Notes: generated by a model not told the origin, from the sequence alone. Numbered from the stretch's first letter, positions 36,655 through 50,080 are shown. The stretch: DNA of 64,000 nucleotides from Pontederia crassipes (GCA_030549335.1 CM060183.1:31318768-31382767); one strand, 5' to 3'. Translations and numbers: made by a program.

Positions 36655-37440
36655 ATGGAGGCGAACAAAGACGACGCTTTGAAGTGCCTCGGGATCGGCA
36701 AAGAAGCTCTCGAAGCCGGCGACAGGACGCGAGCCATTGAGTTCCTCTCCAAGGCAGGCCGCCTCGATCCCTCCCTTCCCGTCGGCGATCTGCTCTCCCT
36801 CGCCGCTGATGATGGACATCCGGGCAAGACTGAGGGGCCGCCTACGCCGCGATCAGCTTCTACCAGCACGGTCCGAAACAGAGCGAAAGCGTCGGCGCCC
36901 TCGAAAGCTTATACTGAGGAGCAGATAACGATCGTCCGGCAGATCAATAAGCAGAAGGATCACTACAAGATCATGGGTCTGGACCGCAGCTGCACTGTCG
37001 ACGACGTGCGCAAGGCGTATCGGAAACTGTCCTTAAAAGTTCATCCGGACAAGAACAAGGCTCCCGGTGCGGAGGATGCCTTCAAGGCCGTTTCTAAAGC
37101 TTTTCAGTGCCTTAGCAATGAAGAGACTCGTAAAAGATACGACCTTTGTGGATCGGATGAGCCTTCACATTCTAGGGCTGCAGCTCGGCAGCAGCACAAT
37201 GCTCGTGGCGTCAATGGCTTCTACGAGGCTGAGTCCGATCTAGATGAGATATTTAGGAACTTGTTTAGTGGAATGGCTCCAACTGCGACTTCTTTCCGCT
37301 CATTCCAATTCAGGACTGGTGGCATGCCCACACAACATGCTAACAGAACAAATGTTCATCAAGATTACTTTGGCCTGCATGTGGCTGCGATTTTGTGTCT
37401 ACTGTTACCCATTTTCTTAGGGTACTTCTTTTCTGAATAA
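36655..37440 (+). CDS. DnaJ/Hsp40 protein, DNAJB12/14-like, C-terminally shortened
   Basis: A single-exon 261-aa J protein, a co-chaperone that stimulates Hsp70 ATPase. The N-terminus (MEANKDDALKCLGIGKEALE) is a conserved helical region of the plant ER J-protein family. The J domain spans about 101-165, with the HPD triad at 130-132 and SNEETRKRYDLCG at its end. Residues 186-223 carry the short FxxAESDLDEIF..FRTGG linker, and 241-258 form a membrane segment ending FFSE. Relatives normally continue with PVYSLS and a DUF1977 domain of roughly 100 residues. Here a stop codon follows SE, and a copia LTR begins two bases later (37442). The protein may still be made as a tail-anchored J protein, or it may be a pseudogene. 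The coding sequence is otherwise intact. Confidence 0.85.
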   Translation: MEANKDDALKCLGIGKEALEAGDRTRAIEFLSKAGRLDPSLPVGDLLSLAADDGHPGKTEGPPTPRSASTSTVRNRAKASAPSKAYTEEQITIVRQINKQKDHYKIMGLDRSCTVDDVRKAYRKLSLKVHPDKNKAPGAEDAFKAVSKAFQCLSNEETRKRYDLCGSDEPSHSRAAARQQHNARGVNGFYEAESDLDEIFRNLFSGMAPTATSFRSFQFRTGGMPTQHANRTNVHQDYFGLHVAAILCLLLPIFLGYFFSE

Positions 37441-37441
37441 G

Positions 37442-38520
37442 TGTATTTACATATACAGATGATCACAAAATTTGCTCCACTATCCTCCAAGGTGGCCAAC
37501 AAGAATTGAGGGTAACAACTCACCTATTGTTAAACAACTTGCACTAAATTTGCTCATTATGTATCTTTATTATAAAAGCATTGTAACTCATCACTAATTA
37601 ATAAATGCTTGAGAAATACTTTCTTTGCCCTTGTAACATGGTATGAGAATAAAACAATGAGCCAATCTATTTGCAACCTCCAAACGACGCCCTCATCGTC
37701 TTTCTCTTCATCTTTAACTAGTGCAGCCAACTCCTCCCTGATAACACCTATCTTCCCTCCCCTTCGTCAAGTCAATTCTTTCCTTACTCTTAAACTCACC
37801 AACACAAACTATCTCATTTGGAAGAATCAATTGTAGCCCATACTTAGTGCTTATGATATTGAGGGACTTATTGATGGCTCTCAACCATTTGTCTTCTGTC
37901 TGACCATCCAAATCCAAAATTTCTTAAATGGAAATGTAGAGATCAGCTATTACTTACGTATTGGGTCTTCGCTCTTCACAAGAAGTATGGTCGCCGTTAA
38001 AAATAGCTTTCGGCCAACACTTTGAGATGCGTCTTCTACAACTCAAAATGCAACTACATACACCAAAAAAAGGGGGCTAAGCCCATCTCGGCCGTCAAAC
38101 AAAGTATATTGCTGATGAATTGGCACTAGTTAACTATCTTCTAACACTCTGAGACGTATCTTCTACAACTTAAAATGCAACTACATACACTCAAAAAGGG
38201 AGATAAGTCCATCTCAACACACTTACGTAGGCAAAGTATATTGATGATGAATTGGAAGCAGCCGATAACCCTCTCACCACATATGGATTCAATGTTGTCT
38301 TCCATAACCTTCGTTCTGATTATAACAACATCGTGGCATCTCTGTCCACACAACCGAAACCTGTTACCTTTCCTGAACTGCACACTCTATTGCTTAATCA
38401 AGTACCTTTCACATGTTAATTTAATTTGGACGACTTCAGGGATTAGTTTGGTGCATTCTAAATAGTCCGCATGAAAATTTCATTGGTGGCTACAAGGCAT
38501 GCTCTATAATGGATTTATGA
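37442..38520 (+). mobile_element. Ty1/copia fossil abutting the DnaJ gene
   Basis: A likely LTR (37442-about 37638, TGTATTTAC...CTTGTAACA) is followed by TGGTATGAGA, a tRNA-Met-type primer site. A broken gag region follows with LTNTNYLIWKNQL and an EGLIDGS-like motif, the opening of the copia UBN2 gag domain. Pol and the 3' LTR were not recognised. Fossil with several breaks. Confidence 0.7.
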
Positions 38521-39900
38521 TGAATAAGAAACATTGAGGCACCGACTTTCAGATAATTATGCATGTTAATTATAAGAAATCACTTCAGTTCTTTATAATT
38601 GGCCAAAGCATAGATGTGCAAAAAAAAGTCTGAATAGATCATTTATCTGAAAATTTCAACAGGCTCTCACAATCAATTATCTCAGTTATGTCAACAAACT
38701 GACGATAGTCCTAGCAGTAGATGAATCGGCCATACCTGATCCTCACCAGCTTCTGGACGACTTTGCTGAATCCCTCCAGCTCATCAAGGAAGCTGCAACA
38801 AAGAAGACGTAGAATGCAATGCGAGTTAGGCTTAAACTTCTCCGTGGATGAAGATTTTCTAGGCAGAGAATTTTGGTACCATATTATTTTGTCCTTGATG
38901 ATGTAATGCCATAACCAAAGTTGCAGTTGGTGAAGAGTTTGTCGTGCATTGCTCAACAGCATATCATAATGTATCAGCCATTACTCCTATCTTGCAGGAA
39001 TCATCTATGCTAGAAACTTATGCAGCCTAAGTCTCTACTGCCATCACAGGAGAATTGATATGATGTGTCAAGATAGGCCAAAATGTAAAACCTCACTTAA
39101 TAGCAGCTCAGTGTTTCCCCTGGCAAAGCCAATGCCACATAGATTCCATAGCTTGATGTATAAATAACTCTCCGTCAAAAAGAAAATGTAGCATCAGTCA
39201 ACTTCACTATTTATTAGGCAGCTGCAATGAAATAAATAGTCATAAAATATGCAAGTTCCTGTTGACGTCAGGGGAAATTGATTGCATGACAGATGGTGAT
39301 GCATTCAGAAGATAAGATGATAAGATACAGACCACCGCCGGAGCATACATTACAGCATTTAACTCGTCTGGGGATTTGGTTACACAGTGACGAGTGACGA
39401 CCGAGTGGAAGCATTATGAAAAGAACGGAAAAAGCTTGATGGGAAAAGCTCCCTCTGAACACTTAAAATTCTAAAATTAGGAGATTTTTGTGTCAAGTAG
39501 CTTAGAGAAGGCTCAATTGTCTGGTACACAATCCACAAACCCCCGGTAGGGAAGTAAGATATGTAATAATGTTAGCAACAGCTACTGCTAAGAACAAAGC
39601 AATGTCGTTTTCACTCGGACATTTTGTCAAGCAGCATGCACGCCTCCAACTAATCGTCTTAAGCTCACTGTGTTAGTGTCCTATATGACTGTCTCAAAAG
39701 CGGGGAACTAGGGGCCATTTCGGGTCACCTGCGCAGATTATAACGGGGATTTGCAGCCATGGCCATGTCGTTCAACATCTTCTTGCTTCAGACAAAAGGT
39801 CAATATATGGCTGGTGAGGATGAGTGCTGAACAGGATCATATTAGGGACAAAGATTCGATCTTTATCGAGACATTTATCTCCAATTCGACCCGGTTTTAG
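38521..39900. other. Unassigned region, possible minus-strand exon
   Basis: No protein family was recognised. On the minus strand, 38792-38736 is a 57-nt open segment bounded by TTGCAG and GTATGG, coding FLDELEGFSKVVQKLVRI. It could be a small exon, but no partner exons were found. The rest (to 39900) has no reading frame with recognisable content. A DUF1977-like DnaJ end was looked for here and not seen. Confidence 0.25.
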
Positions 39901-40601
39901 CTTTTAAGGTTCCAACTAAAAGCTATAATTTTTAATTTTTAAAAGGTATAAAAATTATTAATGACAACAATGACTTATTAAATATAAATAAAAATAATAG
40001 AATGTCATTATTATCTTGAAATTATCTTTATAATGACCAAAAATGGAAATTAACGTGTAAAGTTATATATAATATAATATAATATGAAATCTATACACGT
40101 CGTGGCGATGATGGTAACTGTTAATATTAATACTAGTATTAATATTAATATTATTAATAATATTAATATTATTATTAATTGGGGAATCTTAATGTGTTAA
40201 TGGCCATATGTAACAAGGACACATGGGCAAACGTGATTAGTTATTAAAAGATTGGATCTAGATTCAAAAAAATATTCTTTATATTCCCAATTAATTTGAG
40301 CTAATTAAGAACATTGAAACTTGCGAAGATTCAAACGTGGTGCGAATAATTAATTCTGAACTTCTATGAGTAGTTGCAATTTTTAGTCAACTTGGCGCGA
40401 ATCATTATTCTGAACTTTTATGACTAGTTGCAAATTTTGGCAAATTAATTAGTTTTATTAAGCATTATTAGTAGTTGGAGATATTTTGATTATGATAAAT
40501 TGTTTTAAAAAAAGGGTCACTTATTGTACAACGGGTCCTAGGGCTGTAATTTACAGGTTTTTCATATCATACGTTGGATTAATTAAGTGCTTGAAAGACA
40601 C
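39901..40601. other. AT-rich intergenic stretch with a 28-bp perfect palindrome
   Basis: 40121-40148 is perfectly self-complementary around 40134/40135 and is followed by further TAATATTA inverted words up to about 40180. Nothing else recognised. Confidence 0.6.
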
Positions 40602-41052
40602 TTATGCGACGTTTGATTATGGAATGAACAGAGGAATATCACCTTATTATTTGAATACAACCAAACATCAATTGATTTAATATTATTTTAGTCAAACATT
40701 AAAATTCGTGAAACCACCTAGAAATCATCGAAACCATTATGTTTACACACAGCAGAAGAATAAAAATATTCTTCAAAATATGAAGAATAGAGATATTATC
40801 ATTTTTTAAAACTTTTTTAATCGTTCTTTTATTTTTTAATCTTTTGCTTTTATATGAATATTTTTTTATTATTATAATATCAAACATAAACTATTTATAA
40901 TAAAATATTTTAATTAAAAATATTGTATTTTAAAATTTTATTCTCTTTCATTCAAACACAAACAAGAATAAGAATATCTATACTTTTTCAAGAATACGAT
41001 ATTCTACTACTTTATTCTCCTAAAAAGTATTCTATAACCAAACGGCCCCTTA
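40602..41052. mobile_element. Putative MITE with GTTTGATTAT / GTTTGGTTAT ends
   Basis: The left end TTATGCGACGTTTGATTATG matches the inverse of the right end TAAGGGGCCGTTTGGTTATA at most positions. The interior is AT-rich and non-coding. The target duplication is unclear (GACAC left, GACAT right). Confidence 0.5.
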
Positions 41053-41599
41053 GACATTTTTCACTTAGACATTTCGACAGGAGAAAAGGTGTATTCGAAC
41101 ATTTCGGCAAAGAAAAGGTGTGACCGCATAGTGCATGTCATTTCTTCTCTAGCGAGCATTGTGCTTTCTTCACTCTATGAATCAAGCAGTTCTCTCTCTC
41201 TCCTTCCTCGTAGGTATGCTCCTTCCAACAAGATCTCTCTTTGACAACTCTGTTCTCTTGTAGTTTGAGAGGGAGATATGAGATCTAGCCATTCCACATG
41301 ATTCTCTCTCTCTGCTGTCCAGCAGGATCTCAAGTTTGCAATTTAGATTATACACGAAATATGACCATTCACATTCTTTCCGGATATGACATTTATTCTT
41401 CACACATCAATCAGCCAACGACTTTGCTTGGAAATTGTAAACTCAACCAATGAACTTGCTTGGCTGATGCAAGGTGTGTTTTGGTGAGTTGGTCTGGCGA
41501 GCTCGCTTCGTTGGGATATGTAAGAGATAGAAGGGAGGGAGGGAGAGGATACATGAGAACAAAAATGGGTGCAAGAGAGGAAGAAGAGGAAAGTGATTG
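41053..41599. other. Intergenic stretch with CT/GA-rich patches
   Basis: Short CTCTCTCTC and GGGAGGGAG patches. No gene recognised. Confidence 0.4.
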
Positions 41600-42582
41600 T
41601 GTAACGCCTCGAAATTCAACCTCGCCACGTGGCGAAATATCTTCTCAGAGCGATATTATAGTGTTCTTCTTTCCTTCGGTTGTGTTGATCCTTTCGTTGA
41701 CCAAGGTAGTCAAGAAGGGTGCCACATAAGCGGAAGGGTTAGAAAATAAAGTATACAATTTTTAAATAATAAATGCGAAAGGCGAATAGATAAAAGCCCA
41801 TACATTCAAGTACATAATGCGGAAGCTCGATAATATAAGAAGTGCATTGTGACATAATGAGGCATCCATAGTCCATGCCATAATACAAGATAACATGGGT
41901 CGACATACAACTCGATGGCATAAAATATGAAAGACAATCTATTACATCCATGTGCACATACACCATCCAAGCAGAAGATCGCCGCACGCACATCAACCGA
42001 ACGCAACAAGGAAATCAAGTGCTTGTAGGAGTCAACAGAGGGAAGGAGAATCGCCCTTTAGCATAAGGCTAAATGTAATAACATATGAGTAATAAGGATA
42101 ATCCATAGAGCATAGAGCATAAGCATAATGGAAGTCATAAACAACATCATATAAGATCCATGGAATCATCATATGAGGGAATAGTAGATCATAGTATTCA
42201 TAAGATCATTTTGAGAGGAACAATGAATCATACGGTTCATAAGATTCATGTAAATCATCTCAAGAGAAACAATGGATCTTCAATTCTTTTCGTATAACAT
42301 TTTTATTATTCATTCTTTCATTCATGGACCATGATGGAAAAGGGGCATCATCAGTAATAAGAGCAATAATCTTTCCATTAGAAATCATTCCTTTTCACGT
42401 TCATATTCATATTCATGTTCATGTGGACATAGTCTGTTCATTCATCTTTCTTCTTATCCATGGGTTAGAAGAGCTCTCCACTTCTTTAGGATATATCATG
42501 CACACACACGCTGCAAATACTTGGCCATATCGTGGGTCAGTGGGGGATCAGTGCCACGACAATGCCCCCTGAAAGGGGAGGA

Positions 42583-42870
42583 GTGATCTCGCACTAGATG
42601 GTAACATCCTTCAATGGAGATGACCTCACGTTAGGCGGCAACAACTTTAAGAATGTGGATGACCTCGCGCTAGGCGGTAACATCCATCGGTGGATATGAC
42701 CTCGTACTCGATAATATTCGTAAGAATTGGGATGACCTCGCACTAAGCGGTAACACACCTTGGTGGAGATGACCTCGCACTAGGCGGCAACGTCCGTAAG
42801 AATGGAGATGATCTCACCATATGTGGTAACACCCCTCAGTGAAGATGACCTCACACTTGGTGAAAACATT
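42583..42870 (+). repeat. Minisatellite of about 45-60 bp units inside the LTR
   Basis: GATGACCTCGCACTAGGCGG-like units recur six or seven times, each followed by TAACA and a variable spacer with GTGGAGAT or GTAAGAATG. The solo LTR at 6654 has at most one such unit near 7440-7560, so the array expanded in this LTR. Confidence 0.75.
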
Positions 42871-44038
42871 TGTATCAGTGGGAGAAGGACCTTACCCAAT
42901 TAAGGGCATGTGCCTTCTTCAGAGAAGTATGACGAACAATAGACTTCCCGTCTAAGTAAGCATGACATTCCTCCATTTCGTCTTTTATTTTTATTAACTT
43001 TATTTTTTACCACAAACATCAATCAAGGCTTTGAGGAGCAAGGTCGGCTCCAGGTTTGTTGTTCATAATTATGGGAGTGAGAGTAATCAAGTGGACATGA
43101 GCAAATCATAGCATATTCTTGTAATTTGAGTCACGTCATTCTCTGTTCACTTTCGAATGTTCGAAAGTCGAACAGTCGTCCGATCCATAAATTTATCGGA
43201 CGCACAAAGGTCGAACGGTCACTCGATCACAACATGTCATTCTTTCGTTCCAAGTTCTAGCGCGATTCGGACGCCCAAAAGGTCGGGTGTCATACGATTC
43301 TTCCTTGAATAAAATGCGGGCTCTTGGCCTGGAGTTTTTGGTCGGTCTAAAGTTCAGTGATCGCCCATTTTACCCAAGTCGCAAAATCATATATCATCAG
43401 GTGAAACTCATGATTCAATCATTCATGGACAGTAAGATAGCATGTAATTATTCAAGTCATAAACCATACTCATGACAATAAGTCATGTAATCAAAGCAAT
43501 ACTTCATGGCATCACTTTATCCTAGGGATGGCAATATTCCCCACCCCCCGTGGGGAACCCCAATCGGGGCGAATTCGGAGAATTTTTTCTCCGCGGGGGC
43601 GGGGATGGGGGGCAAATTTCCCCTGAACCCTCTTTCGGTGATTGGGGCGGGGGAAATTCTCTCCGCCCCATGGGGCCTTGAATCCCCACCCCCTACTTTT
43701 ATATATATATATATATTTTATTATAATCTTTAGATCAAATCACAGCCATCCATCCTCATATATATAAAAAAACCCTAAAGCTTCGGCCGATCCATTCTTT
43801 TTCTCCTCCATTCTCCATGTCGGCCGATCGCCCTTCTTCCTCCATTCTTCCTCCATGTCGGCCGATCGCCCGATCCATTTCCCCTCATGGCGGTCCAGTG
43901 ATGGCAACGGTGATAGCGGAGGAGCGCGACGGCGACTGCGACAGCGGAGGAGAGCGACGACGACGGCGGAGGAGGGCGACGGCGGCGCTCGTTTGAGGAG
44001 GGCAGCGCCGAATCTCGCATGAAGAGAATGACGCTGCC

Positions 44039-45996
44039 TGATGCATGCATTATTATACATGTTTTCATACATCATTTTATATTATTTTTCATAGTTTTGA
44101 CCATTGCATGCATCTACTTTTTCAATTATTTCTCCAAAATTTGTTAGAGTCCAAAACTATCAACTTCCATTGTATTTTGTTCTCAGGATGTCAAGTTGGA
44201 GGTGCAAAGCGATTGTCACGAAAGAGCATGGAAATCAGAGCAGAAAAGTGATTTTGACGAAGAACCCGGGCCGGGTCATTTGTACACCTGGGTTGGGCCG
44301 ATCGTAAGACCCGAGTCAGATTTTACACGACAGAAGAACCCGGGCCGGGTATCCTACAACCCGGGCCGGGTTGGCTTATCAGACAGATACTATCAGACGG
44401 CTCAGATTTTCGCCTTGTTGAACACGAAGTTAACATCTCAAAATGGTGTGCAACCCTAAGGGGACGTTCTTCCCTATAAATACTACAGTTTAGAGGCATT
44501 GTGGGCATCCCTGGACTCATGAATTTGCGTGCCCTAGCCACCCAACTTCGGAGAGAATTTTTGCGGTGCTGAATTCTGAAGCAACTTGGAGTCGTTCCGG
44601 CGAACCCTTGCGAAGACCACACGGCTGAGGCTTATAACAGAGGCATCACCGGACTTCAGAAAGCATACTTTAGTAATATTTCTAATGAAATTCTTGTTTA
44701 TCATTATGGATTTGATGTCAAAACAATTCTGTATGGAGTAGTTTGTTGTTAGGGAAAAACTAAGTTGAACCCCTGTTTATCTCTTAATTTATTTGGATAA
44801 CTAGACTTCTGTTAAATTGCAATTCGCGCATGGTTAATGTTAGGATTTTGGATAATCTTCATGTCGTATTATTCTGCAAGTTTTTGCAAGATTAGCCGTT
44901 AAATTTTCTTCCAAAATTCGATTTGATTCACGAGTTCTGCAATCATAGAACCCGGACCGGGTGACATCAAACCCGGACTGCGTTGTGTCTCTGATTTAAT
45001 CTTTTTTAGTACAACCCGGACCGAGTTATTTGTGCCCGGGCCGAGTTGTTCGGAACCCGGGATACTGCTTCTCTACTTGGGCCATGTTGACTGCGGAGTG
45101 TCGAAGCGAAAGTTTTTTTTCTATCTTAACCCCGGCCGCGTTCGGTAGAACCCGGGCCGGGTCAGTGTGTGTTTCTTGTTGAAACCGAATTTTATTGTTC
45201 AGACCCGGGCCAAGTTCTGCGTAACCCGGGCCGGGTATTAACTTGGGGTTTCTAATCGCTATACTTCGGATTTGATCGTTATTTCTTGTGGATTTGGAAG
45301 GATTCTTACTCTATCCATTCTGATCATGGTTTGTGTAATTTGATTGAGTTTTCAACTGGTTGGACTAAATTTTGATTAGAAGAGTTAGGTTCTCGAGATT
45401 TCGAGTCCTTTATATTTAACAATTCTTCTTCGTGCATTAATGCATCTCGATTAAAAATTTGATTATTATGTTCTGAGTTTTCAGAAATCATAGTTTAATT
45501 TTGATCAGAGATAATTAGTTCTCAAGTTTTTTAGCACTATATTTATGTGTATAAGTTGCATTTTAAAGCAATTCGGTTCAAAGTAAGATTAGAGTTGATT
45601 GAGTTTTCAACGGGTTTAATGGCACTTTTATCGGATTAGTTTGATTTTCAAATTTTTTTTAGATCAATATTTATAAGCAACTCCTTTCCATTAGAAGTCT
45701 ACTTGGTGATTTATTGATTATTTGAGAGATAATAGGGGGATACAATGTTAGACCATAACTAATCATTATTATCGATCTTTCTTCTGCTAAGCACCGTTTT
45801 CATTTGTTTTCTCACTTCCTTTTTCTTAATTGATAAATTGAAGGATGATTCCTCGATTGATTTTTCACTATAACTTTTAGAGAAAAAAAGATTGTTAATT
45901 TTCAGTCCTCGTGGGTTCGACATCCTATTCACTCTTTATTACTTGATACGCTCTAGTATACTTGCTAGTATATTTGCGCTCAATTTTCATGCATCA
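44039..45996 (+). repeat. Athila 5' LTR
   Basis: 1958 bp, bounded by TGATGCATG and CATGCATCA. It contains a CTATAAATAC box near 44475 and two clusters of AACCCGGGCCGGGT-type words (about 44260-44375 and 44945-45235). Confidence 0.9.
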
Positions 45997-46002
45997 AGTT
46001 TT

Positions 46003-46020
46003 TGGTGCTGTTGCCGGGGA
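46003..46020 (+). other. Athila primer binding site
   Basis: TGGTGCTGTTGCCGGGGA begins six bases after the 5' LTR. It resembles the complement of the tRNA-Asp 3' end (TGGCGCCGTTGCCGGGGA), the primer typical of Athila elements. Confidence 0.8.
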
Positions 46021-46119
46021 TTGAAAATTTTTATTCTTTTTACTTTATTAGTTATTTTTAGTTTTACTACTTTTTCTGTTTCTCTTTGTGATCGTGTAGG
46101 GGATTGAAAATTTTGAACA

Positions 46120-47700
46120 TGTCACATCATGGATTCTTCTAACGAGCTTCTCTCTGAAGAAAAATGATATAATACCAGAAGCTCGAAAGGACCATTGCTT
46201 TTTGATCCAGAAATTGAAAAATCCTTGCGACGGTCTAAAAAGATTCAAAAGAGCGAAGAAATGGCAGATCAACATCAAAATCAAGAGCTTGTACTGAATC
46301 AGCCACCACCTTACAGAACGATGTGAGACTATATGCTGGGTCATATTCACGATGAGCCAAATAGCATTATACTGCCTGATGTTGCTGCTAACCATTTCCA
46401 GATTCAACATGGTACACTTCAAATGGTACAAAATGATGAGTTTAATGGTAACAAAGATGAGGATCCCTTTGCTCACGTGTGAAAATTTTTACGATTATGT
46501 GCCACCTTTAAATTCCACGATGTTACTGATGATGCCGTGAGGCTATGTTTATTTCCTTTTTCTCTCAAGGGTCGAGCGTCTACTTGGTTGACTACATTAC
46601 CTCCTGGAACTGTTATCACTTAGGAGGATATGAAACACAAATTTTATAATAAATACTATCCTCCACAAAAAGCAGCTAGATTGATTGCTGACGTAAAATC
46701 TTTCTATCAACAGGATGCAGAAACAATGTATGAGGCTTGGGAGCGATTCAAGGAGCTGATAAGCCGAATTCCACATAATCACATGCCACTTTATGAACAG
46801 ATCCAATATTTATATAATGGTGCTACTCTACAGGTTAGGGATAAGATTGATACTTCTGCAGGTAGCTCGATGTCTGACAAGTCACCCGAAGACATTTATA
46901 CGATCATCGAAAACCTGGCTATCAATAATTGGCAAAACAACAGAGATCAAGCACCGCGACAAGACAATTCTTCATATCTCTCTGAACAGGTAGAAGCTCT
47001 TAACAGAAAGGTGGAACAACTTCTGATGAATAAGAATAGTGCTCCAGTCAAATCAGCTCACAACATTATCAGGTGTGGTTTTTGTGGGGAAGGACACCCC
47101 AATCATGAATGCCCAACTGGTAACTCTTCGTCAATGCAATTTGAGAATGAAAATTATGTTATTAACAATTCTTATAGGGATAATCAGGATCCTTATAAAT
47201 ATGGATTTGGTTTGAAGGTTCAACCCAATTACTCTTAGGTACATAATAGGGGGATGACTCCCCCTAGTTTCCAACCACGCCATGAAGAAAGACCTCGACC
47301 TGAACCTAAATCAAACTTAGAAGATATTCTTGCAAAATTTATTTCTGTTTCTGATTCTAAGTTTAATAACGTTGAGGCACCCATCAAGAATTTGGAAAAT
47401 CAAGTAGGACAACTGGCTAACATAATTGCAGGTCGTCAGCCTGGTTCACTTCCCAGTGACACTGAGAAGAACCCTCGAGAAGAAGCAAAGGCAAACACTT
47501 TGAGAAGCGGCAAGGAAATGCAAGAACCACAACTACCTCAATCTGAACCAGTGGTCGAAGGGAAAATTGATAAATCACTGGAAGAGCAACATGAAGCAGT
47601 TCCAACACTACCACCACCGAAAGCAGATAAGAAAGTTGAGAAATTTACCACTCCTGCAAAACTCGGGAATCTGCCATATCCCTAGAGATATCGACAGGAG
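46120..47700 (+). other. Athila gag region (fossil)
   Basis: Shows Athila-type gag text such as GPLLFDPEIEKSLRR, EAWERFKELISRIPHN and a CGFCGEGHPNHEC zinc knuckle. Broken. Confidence 0.8.
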
Positions 47701-47779
47701 CAACTTGATAAGAAATTTTCTCGTTTCCTTAATATTTTTAAGCAGATTCATATTAATATTTCTCTTCCTGAAGCTCTTA

Positions 47780-50080
47780 AATAGATGCCAACCTATGCAA
47801 AGTTTATGAAGGAAATTCTGACCAACAAGAGGAAGATCGAAGAGACTGGTCTGGTTAAGCTTTCTCCACAATGTTGTTCGGTGTGCAAGCAAGACATTCC
47901 ATCAAAAGCAAGAGATCCAGGGAGTTTTACTATACTATGTGTGATAGGAGATTTTTATTGCTCTAAGGCTTTATGTGATTTAGGTGCTAGTATCAATTTA
48001 ATGCCTTATTCTATTTTCCTAAAGCTTGGTTATGGGAACTCTGTAAAATTTCAATTTTGTTACAGTTTGCTGATCAATCTGTGAAAAAAAACCAAGAGGC
48101 ATGTTAGAAGGCATACTCGTTAAAGTTGATAAATTTATTTTTCCTACAGATTTTCTCATTCTAGATATGGATTCTGAGCCTGACATTCCAATCATATTAG
48201 GCCGACCTTTTCTAGCGACAGACAATGCATTGATTGATGTCCAAAAGGGCCAATTGACCTTGAGAGTCAATAATGAGGATTTATGTTTTAAAATTTCAGA
48301 TTTTTTAAAATATCTTGTCTCTTCATGTTACTCTATTGACACTTTAGATGATGATACCTCAGATGAGCTTGATGTAGTTATTCCTGAAGTGGTGATGAAT
48401 CCGTATGATCATGATGAAGATTTCATGGACAATTCCAAAGTGGACCAAGGACCTGAGGCAGTGGAAAAACTACCTCTGAAAACTTCCACAGTAGAAGAAT
48501 TGCAAAACTCTTCATCGCGCCCTGAACTTAAAGCATTATCTTCTCATTTAAAGTATGCATATCTGGACACTGATTCTTTTCCTGTTATTATTTATGCAGA
48601 TCTCACCGAAGATATGAAAGCCCAACTGCTAGCTGTCCTAAGAAAGCACAAGAACGCCATTGCATGGTCAATTTCTGACATCAAAGGAATCTCGCCCTCT
48701 ATCTGCATGCACAAGATCCTTATGGAAGAGAACTATAAGCCAACTGCTCAATGCCAATGCTGTCTTAACCCCCAACTCAAAGAGGTAGTAAAAAAGGAAG
48801 TGATTAAGCTCCTATATGCAGGTATTATTTATGCTATTTCTGATAGTCTTTGGATTAGTCCTGTTCATGTTGTTCCTAAAAAAGGGGTATTACTGTTATT
48901 GAAAATGCAAGCAATGAATTAGTTCCTACTAGAACTATTACTGGTTGGCGTGTATGCATAGATTATCGCAAACTAAACGAAGCTACACGAAAAGATCATT
49001 TTCCATTGTCGTTTATTGACCAGATGCTTGAGCGTGTTGCAGGACATAGTTTCTATTGTTTCTTAGATGGTTATTCAGGATATAACCAAATTGTCGTGGC
49101 GCTTGAAGATCAGGAAAAGATAACCTTCACATGTCCTTATGGGACATTTGCTTACCAGAGGATGCCTTTTGGCTTGTGCAACGCTCCAGCCACATTTCAA
49201 CGATGCATGATGGCAATCTTTTCAGACATGAATGAAAAGATTCTTGAAATCTTTATGAATGATTTTACTCTATTTGGAAGTTCTTTTGCAAATTGCTTGA
49301 CTAATCTTTCTGCCGTATTACAGCGATGCGAACAGACGAACCTAGTTCTTAATTGGGAAAAATTTCACTTCATGATAAATGAGGGCATAGTTTTGGGGCA
49401 CAAAATCTCTGAAAAAGGAATTGAAGTTGATCAAGCTAAAATTGATGTTATCGCAAGGTTGCCTCCCCCCACATCTGTGAAGGCAGTGCGAAGTTTCCTT
49501 GGTCATGCCGGCTTCTACAGGAGATTCATAAAAAAATTTTCAAAAATTGCCAAGCCACTCACTAACCTCCTCTCTAAAGATGTCAAATTCTTATTTGATT
49601 CTGATTGTCTATTTTCATTTGAAACTTTGAAGGAGAAACTAATATCTGCGCCAGTGGTAGTAACACCGATTGGAGTTTGCCTTTTGAACTAATGTGTGAT
49701 GCCAATGATGATTCTGTAGGTGCAGTTCTCGGGCAAAGGAGGGACAAGGTGTTCAGAGTCATTTACTATGCCAATCGCACTCTCACGCCCACTCAGATGA
49801 ACTATGCGACTACTGAGAAGGAATTTTTGGCTATTATATATGCATTTGATAAATTTTGATCATATTTGATTTGCTCTAAGGTTATTGTGTTCACAGATCA
49901 TGCGGCAATTCGACATTTGATGGCCAAGAAGGAAGCAAAACCACGACTATTGAGATGGATACTTTTGCTTTAGGAGTTTGATGTCGAAGTTAAGGACAAG
50001 AAGGGAACATATAATGTTGTTGCAGACCACCTCTCTCGACTTGAGTCAACACCCACTGACGAAAATGCTATCTTAAAAGA
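47780..50080 (+). other. Athila protease, reverse transcriptase and RNase H region (fossil)
   Basis: Protease text ALCDLGASINLMPYSIF near 47.97 kb. RT text with FLDGYSGYNQI and TFAYQRMPFGLCNAPATFQR near 49.06-49.2 kb. RNase H text with YATTEKEFLAIIYAFDKF near 49.8 kb. Broken at several places. Confidence 0.85.

Noticed and set aside
43740-44075. Arg/Ser-rich minus-strand frames
   Set aside because: Arise from GC-rich triplet runs in the hAT interior; no conserved family.
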